Positions 1 through 8,696 of a DNA stretch of 37,134 bases are shown here, piece after piece. The number at the start of each line of letters is the position of its first letter. Position 1 is the stretch's first letter. Source of the stretch: Granulicella sp. Lineage in GTDB: Bacteria > Acidobacteriota > Terriglobia > Terriglobales > Acidobacteriaceae. Location of the stretch: contig PLOU01000140.1 in assembly GCA_003142235.1 (NCBI GenBank), forward strand, positions 1 to 37,134, given 5' to 3'. Below the pieces are notes generated by a model. That model ran no database searches, had not been told where the DNA came from, and saw nothing but the letters and a program-made list of their open reading frames with translations. A program made the position numbers and the translations under genes.

Positions 1-1
1 C

Positions 2-616
2 AAGCTGCTGCTTGGGTCGTTCTCGCTGGACCTGTTTGCCGTGCTGCTGGGCGGCGCCACGGCGCTGCTGCCCATCTTTGCCGATGACATTCTGCACGCC
101 GGGCCGCGCGCCCTCGGGTTGCTGCGCGCCATGCCCGCCCTCGGCGCCATGTTGGTCTTGCTGACCTTGAGGGTATGGCCCATCCGGCGCAACTCCGGCA
201 AGATCATGCTCTTCTGCGTGGGGATATACGGTGCAGCAACAATCGTCTTCGGCCTCTCGCGCACGATGTGGCTTAGCCTGCTGGCGTTGGTGATTGTGGG
301 CGCAAGCGACACGGTCAGTGTCGTGATCCGCGCCAGCATGCTGCAACTGGCGACGCCGCCCGGGTTGCGCGGACGCGTCAGCGCCGTCAACGGCCTCTTT
401 GTCGGAGCCTCCAATGAGATTGGCGGATTCGAGAGCGGACTCACCGCGCTGTGGTGGGGAGCCGTCCGTGCCGTGGTCATCGGGGGCATTGGATGCCTGG
501 TTGTCACCGGGCTGGCCGGTGCACTCTTCCCCGCGATGCGCAACGCCGATGAGCTCTCGTCGGAATCGCTGATGCAGACCAATCTGCAACAGAGCTCCGC
601 CGAGCCGCCGGATTAA
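2..616 (+). CDS. MFS transporter, C-terminal part (5' end outside window)
   Basis: The reading frame is open from the first bases of the window, so the N-terminal half lies upstream. About 204 residues remain, with several hydrophobic membrane segments. Short charged loops such as RGRVSAVNGLF and the pattern around LGLLRAMPALGAML match the second half of drug/siderophore exporters of the major facilitator superfamily (EntS/MFS_3 type). These are inner-membrane secondary transporters driven by the proton gradient. The C-terminal tail (about 25 residues) is hydrophilic and probably cytoplasmic. The substrate cannot be told from this fragment. The family call is fairly safe and the subfamily is an inference. 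The gene ends in TAA and is followed by about 200 bp of non-coding DNA. Confidence 0.8.
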   Translation, partial: KLLLGSFSLDLFAVLLGGATALLPIFADDILHAGPRALGLLRAMPALGAMLVLLTLRVWPIRRNSGKIMLFCVGIYGAATIVFGLSRTMWLSLLALVIVGASDTVSVVIRASMLQLATPPGLRGRVSAVNGLFVGASNEIGGFESGLTALWWGAVRAVVIGGIGCLVVTGLAGALFPAMRNADELSSESLMQTNLQQSSAEPPD

Positions 617-820
617 AGAAGGTTGCTGGTTGTTGGTCGTCAGTTGGTCGTTGCAGCCTGTAGCCATAAGAAAATATCTGGATCAGTCCACGTTTTGATA
701 GGACGTGACTTCAGTCCCGCCGCAACTGCCGTATCATCAATTGGGCTTTAGCCCCCGAGGGAATATCAAACGATTGCTCAGACGTCCCTTGGTTATTGAA
801 GCGAAAAAGCGAGAGGGACC
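617..820. other. Intergenic region with a small GGGCTTTAGCCC hairpin
   Basis: No gene is visible here. The stretch holds two related short units, TTCAGTCCCGC near 710 and GGGCTTTAGCCCCCG near 743. The second can fold into a small hairpin (GGGC/GCCC with a TTTA loop). Such units resemble dispersed intergenic repeats I recall from acidobacterial genomes, but repetition cannot be shown within this window. A ribosome binding site for the next gene (GAGAGGGA) lies at 811-818. Confidence 0.3.
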
Positions 821-823
821 GTG

Positions 824-1564
824 ATGACAATAGGCAAGAAAACGGCAATCGGCATAACTCTGGCTCTGCTGTTGGCGCTGGCAATCCGCATCGCGATCAT
901 CCACCACGAGCGTAATGCTCCGGGGCCCGAGGCTCCCGCCACAACCGCCGCGGTGGACCCCGACGAGCTGGTATTCCTCAAGCAGCAGCGACCCTCGTCG
1001 CTGGCCGACGTGAAGCAGTTGATCGGCACAACGGTCTGGGTCTCCGCCGGCGGCCAGCTCGACTACTACTCCTGCGCGGGGCGCCGTGCGGACTACGCGC
1101 ACTCCGCCGGCACGCTGCTCGGCGCTGAGCCGCTGGCGATCAAAGACGCCTTCGAGCAAGTCGCGCCCAAATCCGCCACCTTCCGCATTCGTGGCGGAGA
1201 CAAGCAGGTCCTCCTCGCCTTCACCATGCCCAAATCCGCCGACCCGACGAAGCTCTACGCCGTCCCCGTGGGCTTCAAGGAGGCCGGAGACTACACCTTC
1301 GCCAACGACGAGATCTTCTTCTACGGCGACCCGCACCAACTCTTCCAGCACTGGGGGCCGAAGGTCTGGCAGGCCATCGATGCCCACCAGGTCATCCTGG
1401 GCATGAACGAGCGCCAGGTCAACCTCTCGCTTGGCCAGGTCTCCAAGAGCCTGAGCAAGGACTACGGCAACCGCTTGGTGGTCTTCGACAACCTCGGCAA
1501 GCCCATGGCCGTCACCTTCGTCGGCAACCACGTCACCGCCTTCCGCCCCGACCAGGGCTTCTGA
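824..1564 (+). CDS. Hypothetical membrane-anchored protein
   Basis: A 246-residue protein that I do not recognise. ATG at 824 is preferred over the adjoining GTG at 821 because a purine-rich site (GAGAGGGA, 811-818) sits at suitable spacing. Residues 7-24 form one hydrophobic segment (signal anchor or uncleaved signal peptide) after a short positive N-terminus, so the rest should lie outside the cytoplasmic membrane. The body is soluble and mixed alpha/beta, with a PKSADPTKLYAVPVGF region and a C-terminal stretch rich in beta propensity. No catalytic motif or cysteine pair is evident. It stands alone, about 200 bp from the MFS gene and 85 bp from the methyltransferase gene. Coding character is good (third positions strongly G/C). 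The function is unknown. Confidence 0.75.
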   Translation: MTIGKKTAIGITLALLLALAIRIAIIHHERNAPGPEAPATTAAVDPDELVFLKQQRPSSLADVKQLIGTTVWVSAGGQLDYYSCAGRRADYAHSAGTLLGAEPLAIKDAFEQVAPKSATFRIRGGDKQVLLAFTMPKSADPTKLYAVPVGFKEAGDYTFANDEIFFYGDPHQLFQHWGPKVWQAIDAHQVILGMNERQVNLSLGQVSKSLSKDYGNRLVVFDNLGKPMAVTFVGNHVTAFRPDQGF

Positions 1565-1648
1565 AGACCTCAGGGCGAGGCCATGAATTACACTTGCCAC
1601 AGCCGGCCCACTCGCCGGCGCTGAGATGCGATCCTGCTTCTTCGAGGG

Positions 1649-2347
1649 GTGGTCCGGTCTGTGAATCCATGGCTTGTCAAGGTTCGTTCGCTCGCCCGTA
1701 AGACGGGCTTGATTGGCCTCATCCATCGCCTGCGTCCGGCCGGCTCCTACGAGAGCCGTGTCCGCCAGGCCTTGACCGGTGCGGTCAGGCCGGGCGACGC
1801 GGTCTGGGATGTGGGTGCCAACGTCGGCCTGTACAGCGAGCTGTTCTGCCGCTGGGTAGGCAACAGCGGCTCCGTGGTTGCATTTGAGCCCTGCCTGGAA
1901 TCCTGCGAACGCCTGCGCCAGAGGCTGCCGGACTGCGCCTGGCTTCAGGTAGTGAACGTGGCGCTGGGAGACAACGACACCACGGGCCGCCTGGTCACCG
2001 GGGAAGCCTCCGTGGAGAACCACATCGCTACCGGCAGCGACCAGCAGAACGCCAGCGTGCAGACCGTTCCCGTCACCATCTGCCGCGGCGATTCGCTGTG
2101 CAACCGCCTGGGCCGCGTCCCCAATGTGGTCAAGGTCGATGTGGAAGGCTTTGAAGAAGAAGTGCTGCTGGGGATGGGCGAGTTGCTGGCCTCGCCCCTG
2201 CTGCGCTGCCTCCTGGTCGAGGTCCACTTCAAAACCCTGGAGAAGCGTGGACGCGCCATGGCCCCGGTGCGCATTGAAAAGCTGCTCGCCGGCAACGGCT
2301 TCCGCACCAGATGGGTGGACGCGTCGCACATCTTCGCCACGCGATGA
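1649..2347 (+). CDS. FkbM family SAM-dependent methyltransferase
   Basis: The protein is about 232 residues and carries the class I methyltransferase fold. Motif I is VWDVGANVGLYSELF at about residues 52-66, followed by the acidic end of strand beta2 in VVAFEP. The FkbM signature VVKVDVEGFEEEVLLGM lies at about residues 160-176. FkbM enzymes methylate hydroxyl groups on polyketides, sugars or polysaccharides using S-adenosylmethionine. Here the acceptor is unknown, but the neighbours (an MFS exporter and a DprE1/DprE2-like pair) are compatible with cell-surface glycan chemistry. GTG at 1649 gives the longest frame. GTG at 1661 is an alternative because GAGGGG at 1644-1649 is spaced for it. 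No transmembrane segment is seen, so it should be cytoplasmic. Confidence 0.88.
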   Translation: MVRSVNPWLVKVRSLARKTGLIGLIHRLRPAGSYESRVRQALTGAVRPGDAVWDVGANVGLYSELFCRWVGNSGSVVAFEPCLESCERLRQRLPDCAWLQVVNVALGDNDTTGRLVTGEASVENHIATGSDQQNASVQTVPVTICRGDSLCNRLGRVPNVVKVDVEGFEEEVLLGMGELLASPLLRCLLVEVHFKTLEKRGRAMAPVRIEKLLAGNGFRTRWVDASHIFATR

Positions 2348-2487
2348 CACTGCAAGGCCGACGACTCATCCACATCAAGTAATTTAATTTTTCCCGTATC
2401 ATCTGCACCCAGCGATTGCCCACCCGCCAGCAGCAGAGGGCCAGCAGCAGCAACAGTAGGAGGTAAATCGCAGCAGAAACAGATCAA

Positions 2488-3282
2488 CTACAGGTTCAGC
2501 TTTTTGAAGATGCGCTCGGGAATGTGGCGGACGATGAACATGATGGGCAGAAAAATGATCGGAACATAGAGAGTGTCCACGCGCTTGTCGATAGCTTTCA
2601 CAATCGTCGCGGCCACCTTCTTCACGTCGGCCTTTCTGATGTTAATGTGCGCCGTCATCGAGGTATTCACTGGCCCCGGCTTGATCGTCATCACGGTCAC
2701 GCCCTCGCGGTCGATGCGGTTGCGCAGCCCGCTCAGGAACGCGGTCAGTCCGGCCTTCGACGAGGCATAGATGTAGTTTGACTTGCGCCCGCGCTCGCCC
2801 GCGACGGATGAGAGAACGGCCAGCGTGCCCGCGTGGCGCTGCACGCAGTAGTTGGCCAGCCACGTCAGCAGCGAGACCGGCGCCAGAAAGTTGGTGTAAA
2901 TGATCTGCGCCGCGTGCTCGAACTCCTGCTCGCCGCGCGCCTGGTCGCCCAGGATGCCGTGCGCCAGATACGCAATGTCCATGCCGGTCAGCGAGTTCAC
3001 CGCGTGCGTCAGCAGCTCGGCGTGTTTCTCCGTGTCGTCCAGGTCGGCCACCGCGGTGCCCACGTACGACGCGCCGCGCAGCTTCAGGTCCGCCGCCACC
3101 GCGGCCAGCTTCTCCGCGTTGCGCGCTACCAGAAACAGTTGCGCGCCCTCGGCCGCCCAGATGCGGCAGGTCGCCTCGGCGATGCCCGAGGTTGCGCCCA
3201 GCACCAGGATCTTTTTCGCAATCACTGCTTCGGAGCTTGCGGCAAGCGCTGCATCCAAAGGCCGCGTAACAAGTGTGCTCAT
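2488..3282 (-). CDS. Short-chain dehydrogenase/reductase, DprE2-like
   Basis: A 264-residue classical SDR. The NAD(P) site is ILVLGATSGIAEATC (about residues 25-39). The catalytic Ser is in LAVLSSVAGERG and the Tyr-Lys pair is in YIYASSKAG. The N-terminus has about 20 extra residues. The TSGIAEA variant and the hydrophobic C-terminus (YVPIIFLPIMFIVRHIP, possible membrane contact) are typical of DprE2, which reduces the 2-keto intermediate of decaprenylphosphoryl-ribose epimerisation to the arabinose form. The gene starts 4 nt after the stop of the DprE1-like gene, so the two are almost certainly co-transcribed and act in sequence. Mycobacterial-type substrate specificity is not shown by sequence alone, and another polyprenyl-phosphate sugar may be the substrate. 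It is convergent with the FkbM gene. Confidence 0.88.
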   Translation of the reverse strand: MSTLVTRPLDAALAASSEAVIAKKILVLGATSGIAEATCRIWAAEGAQLFLVARNAEKLAAVAADLKLRGASYVGTAVADLDDTEKHAELLTHAVNSLTGMDIAYLAHGILGDQARGEQEFEHAAQIIYTNFLAPVSLLTWLANYCVQRHAGTLAVLSSVAGERGRKSNYIYASSKAGLTAFLSGLRNRIDREGVTVMTIKPGPVNTSMTAHINIRKADVKKVAATIVKAIDKRVDTLYVPIIFLPIMFIVRHIPERIFKKLNL

Positions 3283-3286
3283 AGGG

Positions 3287-4639
3287 TCATTCTCCTCCCG
3301 TGACGCGCTCCCAGAAGCTGGAGTTCAACCTTGGGTCGCGGAACTGCGCAAACCGTTGCCACTGCGGGTAGAAGGCCTGGAACTGCGCCGGTGTCATGGC
3401 TGCGTCCTTGGCGGAGTAGAGCCGTCCGCCGAACTCCAGCGTCATGTCGCCCAGCCGCTGGAGCAGCGGAAAGGTCAGATCGGGTTTGATGGGAAAGTCC
3501 AGCGCCAGCATGATGCCGGCCTGGGGAAAGCTCATCATCCCCAGCGAAGGAATCTCGCCGAAGGCCTTCAGCACGGCGAGGAAGCTGGCCAAGCCGGACT
3601 TGGCGATCTCGCGTAGAATCTCGATCGTCCCCTCCTTCGCGTGCTGCCACGGGATCGCGTACTGGAACTGCACCAGCCCGCGCTTGCCGTATCCGCGGTT
3701 CCAGTGAAGCACCGCGTCCAGCGGATAGAAGAACGGCTCGTAGTCCTGCACCGTCTTCACGTGCGCCTTCATCTGCTTGTGGAAGAAGACCGAGTTGAAG
3801 AGGCTCACCGTGGTATGGTTCAGCGCGAAGCCGGGAAAGTCGAACGGGACGCTCAGCTTCGGCTCGGGCGATGGCTTCAACTCGCCGGGTGCCTTCGAGT
3901 GTTCGCCCAGCATGAAGACGCCGCGCGCAAAGTTCCTGCCCGTCGAGGCGCAATCCACCCAGCTCACGGTGTATTCCACATGCTGGTACTGCCGCTTCAG
4001 GTCGAGGAACTCGTCGATGCCGTGGAACTGGATTCCCTCGTAGTCGATCTTGCGCGATACGATCGGCCGCAGCTTCAACTGAGCCCAGGTGATGACGCCG
4101 GTCAGCCCCACCCCGCCGATCGTCGCGGCGTACCAGTCTGGATTCTGGGTGGGCGAGCAGACCCTTCGGCTGCCGTCCGAGCGCACCAGCTCGAAGCTGG
4201 GGACGTGGTTGCCAAACGAGCCCGCAGCCTCGTGGTTCTTGCCGTGGATGTCGTTGGCGATTGCGCCGCCGAGGGTTACATACTTCGTTCCCGGAGTGAC
4301 CGGCAGAAAGAAGCCGCGCGGCACCGCGAAGTCAAGAATTTTTGCCAGCGACACTCCCGCCTCGGCGGTCAGGATTCCTGTCTCGGGGTCGAAGTTGAGC
4401 AGGCGGTCCATTCCCGTCGTCTGCAGCAGATTGCCGTCCTTCAGCAGGCAAACGTCGCCGTAACTGCGGCCCAATCCCACCGGCAATGCGCCGCCGTGCA
4501 GCCCGGCCATCACACCGGGAAAATCACCCTGCCAGTTCAGGGGAACGATCGTTGCGTCATACCTGGGATACCGGCCCCACGACTCGAACGCGGGAGGCGC
4601 GGTCTTTGCTGGTTGCGGATCCGTTACAGGGTGAGGCAT
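3287..4639 (-). CDS. FAD-binding oxidoreductase, DprE1-like (decaprenylphosphoryl-ribose 2-oxidase family)
   Basis: The protein has 450 residues from ATG at 4639; a TTG start at 4654 is possible but unsupported. The N-terminal FAD-binding 4 (PCMH/VAO) domain contains GLGRSYGDVCL, VTPGTKYVTLGGAIANDIHGKNHEAAGSFGN-like glycine/histidine motifs (longest part at about residues 110-140) and IGGVGLTGVI. These match DprE1 closely. The C-terminal half matches the substrate-binding domain of the same family. DprE1 oxidises the 2-hydroxyl of a polyprenylphosphoryl ribose at the periplasmic side of the membrane, and the adjacent DprE2-like reductase completes epimerisation. The mycobacterial active-site Cys (next to a Lys) cannot be placed with certainty here. 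There is no Shine-Dalgarno sequence, but TATCCT lies 6 nt before the ATG, which suggests a leaderless transcript. Confidence 0.88.
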   Translation of the reverse strand: MPHPVTDPQPAKTAPPAFESWGRYPRYDATIVPLNWQGDFPGVMAGLHGGALPVGLGRSYGDVCLLKDGNLLQTTGMDRLLNFDPETGILTAEAGVSLAKILDFAVPRGFFLPVTPGTKYVTLGGAIANDIHGKNHEAAGSFGNHVPSFELVRSDGSRRVCSPTQNPDWYAATIGGVGLTGVITWAQLKLRPIVSRKIDYEGIQFHGIDEFLDLKRQYQHVEYTVSWVDCASTGRNFARGVFMLGEHSKAPGELKPSPEPKLSVPFDFPGFALNHTTVSLFNSVFFHKQMKAHVKTVQDYEPFFYPLDAVLHWNRGYGKRGLVQFQYAIPWQHAKEGTIEILREIAKSGLASFLAVLKAFGEIPSLGMMSFPQAGIMLALDFPIKPDLTFPLLQRLGDMTLEFGGRLYSAKDAAMTPAQFQAFYPQWQRFAQFRDPRLNSSFWERVTGGE

Positions 4640-4645
4640 GACTGT

Positions 4646-4651
4646 AGGATA
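4646..4651 (-). promoter_or_regulatory. -10-like hexamer TATCCT for a leaderless DprE1-like transcript
   Basis: On the minus strand TATCCT is followed by six bases (acagtc) and then the ATG at 4639. Transcription would start at or next to the start codon. No Shine-Dalgarno sequence lies before the ATG and no good -35 box is visible. Confidence 0.4.
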
Positions 4652-4718
4652 CAACCTGCTTGGAGGAAGCAGCCCGGAAGCTCATCGGGAATCAATAACA
4701 AAAGGAGGAACGCTGTGT

Positions 4719-4752
4719 CAAACGGACACGCCCAGATGGCCGTGTCCGTTTG
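4719..4752. terminator. Perfect 12-bp stem-loop between two minus-strand genes
   Basis: CAAACGGACACG at 4719-4730 pairs exactly with CGTGTCCGTTTG at 4741-4752 around a 10-nt loop. It lies about 55 bp after the stop of the FG-GAP-like gene and before the DprE1-like gene, both on the minus strand, which fits a transcription terminator or an mRNA-end stabiliser. No T-run follows on either strand, so intrinsic termination is uncertain. Confidence 0.5.
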
Positions 4753-4805
4753 CCATTCTCCGAACGAAACGTCAGACCGTGTATTCAATGCCGTTCAACC
4801 AGTTC

Positions 4806-6734
4806 TCAATAGTGCGTGTGGTTGGCGATGAGTTTGCGGCACTCGGCATCGCATTTCTTTGGATGCGGGACGACGTTGGCGTTGCCGTAAACGCGCAGCG
4901 TCTGGCTGCCGCCCCCGCCAGGGCCGCCGCCACCGCCCTCCAGCGTGATCACCTGGTCCGCTCCGGTGTGGTCGAAGTCGAACATGTGGTAGACCTCGCC
5001 CTTGAAGAACAGCGTGCCGTTGCCGTCGGGTTCGAGCTTGAAGCGGAACCAGAAGAAGGTGCGCTTTCCGTTGCCGTACCAGTTGCCGCGCACGAAGTTG
5101 GGGTTGCCGTTCAGCGGGTTCGATGGCCAGCGCTCCAGCAGTCGGCCACGATTGTCGAACCAGTAGAGCTGCGCGGCCAGCCCGCCGCTAATGGCGATTT
5201 GGTCGGCGGGGCCCTGTTGCCGCCCGAAGCCCGGCTGCGGGGCTGCGCCTGCACCTGCCGCCGCGCCGGCGAGCCGCGCGCCGGGTTGGAGTGCGGCGGG
5301 GCGCGGGGTCGGCGCGCCATACGTCCGTCCGTTGGCTACAGCCTGCGGTGTGGGCGAGTTGGCCAGAATGTAGCCGGCGGTGATCTGCTGCGTGTGGTCC
5401 GATTGGTTCTGCCACAGGATGGCGCCGGTCTGCGCGTTGTACTCCATCGTTCCCGCGTCGCTCTGCCCGACGACCAGCTCCGGCTTGCCGTCGCCGTTCA
5501 TGTCGAAGAACTCCATCGCGTCCATGTGGTCGTGGTTGTCTTCAAAGTACTTGGCGTCGTTCCATATCTCCTTGCCGTTCGCGTCCAGGCAAAGATGGCT
5601 GATCATCACCTCGTCAATGCCGTCGCCGTTGATGTCGTACGGATAGATGTAGTGACCGAAGTAGTCCTTCAAGCGGTGTTCGGCGTGCTGCCATAGCTGG
5701 TTGAGGTCCTTATCGTACGCCGTCAGTCCGATCCAGCCGCCGGTGTCCGCAAACACCAGCAGAGTGTCCGGCCCATCCGAGTCCTTGTGGAACTTTGCCA
5801 CCGCCATCCGATAATTGTTATCGACATGGGGCAAGGGCGGTGCCGGCCATGGCACCTGCTTGATGACGTTGCCGGTACGCCCGTCCGCCAGCACCAGCCA
5901 CTCCTTGCCATCACTGCTCTCGCGCCATTGCGCCAGTTCGTCGCGGCCGGTGTGGTGGAAGTCCCACAGAATTCCCGCCGCTTCGTTGCCCCGCGGGTCG
6001 TCGCGCGAGGTAGGCGGCGCATCCCAGCGCCACAGCTCGTGCCCGTCGTTGGCATACATGATGGTCGAGTAGTCGTTGGTAATGTCGAGGATCGCGTACT
6101 TGCCGCTGCCGTCCACGTCGCCAAACTTCACAATGTTCGACGGCGCAATCGTGTACTCGTGCAGCAGCTTGACCTCGGGCGGCAGCTCCAGCGCCTTCAG
6201 GTCGTCTTCCTTGAAGGCTGCGTTCCTGGTCAGCACCAGCACGTTGAGCGAGGGCCGCGGGTGAATCGATGTAAGCCGCACCTCAACCTCGCCTCCGCCC
6301 TTCAGCGCAAAGTCGCCGCCGCGCTGCCACGCCAGCTTGCCTTGGCCGTAGGTGCCGGAGTCTTCCTTGCCGCCGATCTTGACGTGGAAGGAACTGGTGG
6401 GCGTGCCGATGCTGCGCACAAACAGGTGATACACGCCGGATTCCTTCACTGGAATCTTCGTCGCAACATCGTCGACAACTCCCAGGTTGATGGTGTTGTT
6501 GTTGAAGAACCACGTGCCGGCGGGAAAGCGCCCATCGTTCGAATCGCCTTCGGGGATGTTGAGGTAGAAGTCTGACGCAGGAATAACGATGGTGCCGGGA
6601 GGCTGGTGCGCAGCGTTGTGGTGGTGCAGCACAAGCGGCTTCTGCGCAAGAGTCATCGAGCCAGACAGAGCGAGAACCATCGAAGCGGGCAACGCGAAGA
6701 GCAGTGCCACAGAGGGAAGCGAAAGATTTTTCAT
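4806..6734 (-). CDS. Secreted FG-GAP/VCBS-like repeat protein with calcium-binding loops
   Basis: A 642-residue protein from ATG at 6734, whose ATGA overlaps the stop of the upstream M49 peptidase gene. Residues 1-31 form a signal peptide (basic start, long hydrophobic core, cut near LAQ), so it is exported. The central part has repeated D-x-D/N-x-D/N-G motifs of the calcium-loop/FG-GAP beta-propeller type: DVDGSGKYAILD, DINGDGIDEVMI and DMNGDGKPELVV. An aromatic-rich segment follows, then an Ala/Gly/Pro-rich linker (about residues 465-510) and a glycine-rich stretch (GGGGGPGGGGS) near the C-terminus. Similar propellers occur in rhamnogalacturonan lyases and integrin-like surface proteins. 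An enzymatic role in polysaccharide or glycopeptide breakdown is possible but not shown. Translational coupling to the peptidase suggests linked function. Confidence 0.78.
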   Translation of the reverse strand: MKNLSLPSVALLFALPASMVLALSGSMTLAQKPLVLHHHNAAHQPPGTIVIPASDFYLNIPEGDSNDGRFPAGTWFFNNNTINLGVVDDVATKIPVKESGVYHLFVRSIGTPTSSFHVKIGGKEDSGTYGQGKLAWQRGGDFALKGGGEVEVRLTSIHPRPSLNVLVLTRNAAFKEDDLKALELPPEVKLLHEYTIAPSNIVKFGDVDGSGKYAILDITNDYSTIMYANDGHELWRWDAPPTSRDDPRGNEAAGILWDFHHTGRDELAQWRESSDGKEWLVLADGRTGNVIKQVPWPAPPLPHVDNNYRMAVAKFHKDSDGPDTLLVFADTGGWIGLTAYDKDLNQLWQHAEHRLKDYFGHYIYPYDINGDGIDEVMISHLCLDANGKEIWNDAKYFEDNHDHMDAMEFFDMNGDGKPELVVGQSDAGTMEYNAQTGAILWQNQSDHTQQITAGYILANSPTPQAVANGRTYGAPTPRPAALQPGARLAGAAAGAGAAPQPGFGRQQGPADQIAISGGLAAQLYWFDNRGRLLERWPSNPLNGNPNFVRGNWYGNGKRTFFWFRFKLEPDGNGTLFFKGEVYHMFDFDHTGADQVITLEGGGGGPGGGGSQTLRVYGNANVVPHPKKCDAECRKLIANHTHY

Positions 6735-8575
6735 GGGCGGGCCTCGCTGGAGAGCGCAAACACTGGAGAAATGTCGATGGGAATGTCGCGAGTGGATTCG
6801 AGCGCCTGGGACAGAGACTGCGGCATCACATCGTATTTGGCGAACCACGCCTCGACGCCGGCGCGATCTCCCTTCGCTTCGAAGAGCAGAAGTTGCTTGT
6901 CCAGCGCCGCAATCGCCGCGGGCATCGCCGCGTAGCCGATAGTGAACCTGCCGTCGGCCCCCGGCGAGATCGCCTTCTGCTCCAGCAGGACGTTGAACTC
7001 CATCAGCTCCGCGCGACCGTGCGCCTCTGCCGTGCCGAAGCGCAGCGTGCGAAAGATTCCCGCCACGTACGACGCGTAGATGCCGTTCAACTCGGCGGCA
7101 GGAAGCAGCTTTTGCTCGACCAGCCACTTGGCCAGAAAGATTCCTGTCACGTCGGCCTTGGCCTCTTCCAGCCCGCTGTACGCCGGCCCGATCGCCTCGT
7201 TGATTGCGACCTGCTTGCTGTCGATCTGCGCGTAGGCGGGACCGAGGCCGTGCGAGATCTCGTGCAGAATTACAGCGGTCAGATAGCCCTCGCCGCTCAC
7301 GTCCTTGGTCTGCTCCGCCGACAGCATCTTGCCCGCGATGGGCAGAACCACGTTGTTCACGCGCGCGTCCATGAAGTTCTTGAAGAAGATCTTCTTCGAT
7401 CCCTTCTCCGCGTGGATGCGCGGATCGTTGGGCAGATTGTCCGCCACGGCTTGGTAGCCGTAGTGCAGATCGCCCGCGCGCAGCGGCGCATCGACCACCT
7501 CCATCGGCGTCGCCTGACCCTCCTTCGACGGCCTGTCATCCGCTGGAATCGGCAACGCCTGCTGCATTGCCGCCTCCTGCTTGCGATACAGGTAGAGCTT
7601 GCGGCTCTCCGCCTCGTTGCGGACCAGAATTGCTCCGCCGTACGAGGTCTTCACGCCCAGCACACCGTCGAGGTACGTCTCATATGGCGCGAAGATCAGG
7701 TCGACCTTTGGATTTTTCAGGTCGAGCCACGCCACATCGCTCGCGTAGTAATCGTCGGTCAGCAGTGCCTGGGCGCGCAGGTTCAGATAGTGAGCAAAGG
7801 CCGCGTCATCGCTTAGCTTCGCTGCCGCGCGCAGGTCAGCCGCCATGGGCCGCAGCCACCGGGCGTACGCCTCGTGATAAGGGTAGGTATAAAGATGCTC
7901 GGCAACGCTTGCCACCGGCTGGCTCAAAGCAGGCGCAAGGTCAATCGGCGCCGATCGGACCACCGTCCACGGATTGTATAGAGCAGCCTTCAGCTCCGGA
8001 TGTGACGCGGCGTATTTCTCAATCACAGCGCTGGTGGTCCCGAAGGGATACAGCTCGTGCCCGGGAACCAGCGGCTCTTCGCCGAGGATGGGCGAGTTCC
8101 GGTCGGCCAGGTCCCAGCGGCTTCCATTGATTGCGAAGAGCTGCTCCATCAGCGGATTCGCCGTGACGTGATAGACGGCCCATCCGCCCAGATCGCTCTG
8201 GTGCCAGTAGAGCGTGTCCATCAGATGACAGGCATCGGCGAGCTTGGCGATCATCTGCTGCTGGCGCGCGGTAAGCCCGGCCCGCATGTAGGGCATCGCG
8301 ACAGCCTTCCAGCGGGCCACGCGCTCAGCCTCATTGTGTACCGGACGACCGCCGCTGTTTCGTCCAGTCGCAGGCTGGCCTACAGGCCGCGCCGCCCCCT
8401 GAGCAGAACCCGCAATAGAGCCAGCGGCAGAACGCTGAGCAGATCGAGCAGCCGAGCTTGGAGCGGCGGCTGGAGCAGGGCTTGCAACGGCAGACCCAGA
8501 GGCCTGTGCCAGCGCTCCCGTCGGAAGCAGAAGCGCGAAAGAGAGGAATAGACCAAACGAACCGGATCGCACCAC
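6731..8575 (-). CDS. M49-type (dipeptidyl peptidase III-like) zinc metallopeptidase with HEISH site
   Basis: The protein has 614 residues, with GTG at 8575 and GAGG at proper distance upstream. It begins with a signal peptide (LFLSFALLLPTGALAQ), then an Ala/Ser/Pro-rich linker to about residue 75, so the enzyme is exported. Zinc ligands are predicted in HEISH (residues 438-442) and in EEAKAD (470-475), the second-motif pattern of family M49. Most DPP III enzymes carry a six-residue HEXXGH; a five-residue HEISH is known from the Caldithrix abyssi enzyme, so this belongs to that variant. Such enzymes remove dipeptides from the N-terminus of peptides; substrate range here is unknown. The stop overlaps the next gene's ATG by four bases. 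Overall length matches the bacterial family. Confidence 0.85.
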   Translation of the reverse strand: MVRSGSFGLFLSFALLLPTGALAQASGSAVASPAPAAAPSSAARSAQRSAAGSIAGSAQGAARPVGQPATGRNSGGRPVHNEAERVARWKAVAMPYMRAGLTARQQQMIAKLADACHLMDTLYWHQSDLGGWAVYHVTANPLMEQLFAINGSRWDLADRNSPILGEEPLVPGHELYPFGTTSAVIEKYAASHPELKAALYNPWTVVRSAPIDLAPALSQPVASVAEHLYTYPYHEAYARWLRPMAADLRAAAKLSDDAAFAHYLNLRAQALLTDDYYASDVAWLDLKNPKVDLIFAPYETYLDGVLGVKTSYGGAILVRNEAESRKLYLYRKQEAAMQQALPIPADDRPSKEGQATPMEVVDAPLRAGDLHYGYQAVADNLPNDPRIHAEKGSKKIFFKNFMDARVNNVVLPIAGKMLSAEQTKDVSGEGYLTAVILHEISHGLGPAYAQIDSKQVAINEAIGPAYSGLEEAKADVTGIFLAKWLVEQKLLPAAELNGIYASYVAGIFRTLRFGTAEAHGRAELMEFNVLLEQKAISPGADGRFTIGYAAMPAAIAALDKQLLLFEAKGDRAGVEAWFAKYDVMPQSLSQALESTRDIPIDISPVFALSSEARP

Positions 8576-8696
8576 AGAGTGACCTCGCTAGGACGCACAC
8601 TACTATCTCACCGCAAAACCACTCCGCACAAGCGGCCCCGCCAACGCGCCCGCGCGCTTCCTCCCCGACAATCCAACCCCAGCGCGCCTGTCCATT

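Noticed and set aside
737-2350. Long minus-strand frame opposite the hypothetical and FkbM genes
   Set aside because: Shadow of plus-strand genes with clear homology; the protein is low-complexity His/Asp/Val-rich sequence without motifs.
2410-2475. CAGCAG-rich stretch between convergent genes
   Set aside because: Irregular units and short; probably composition rather than a functional repeat.
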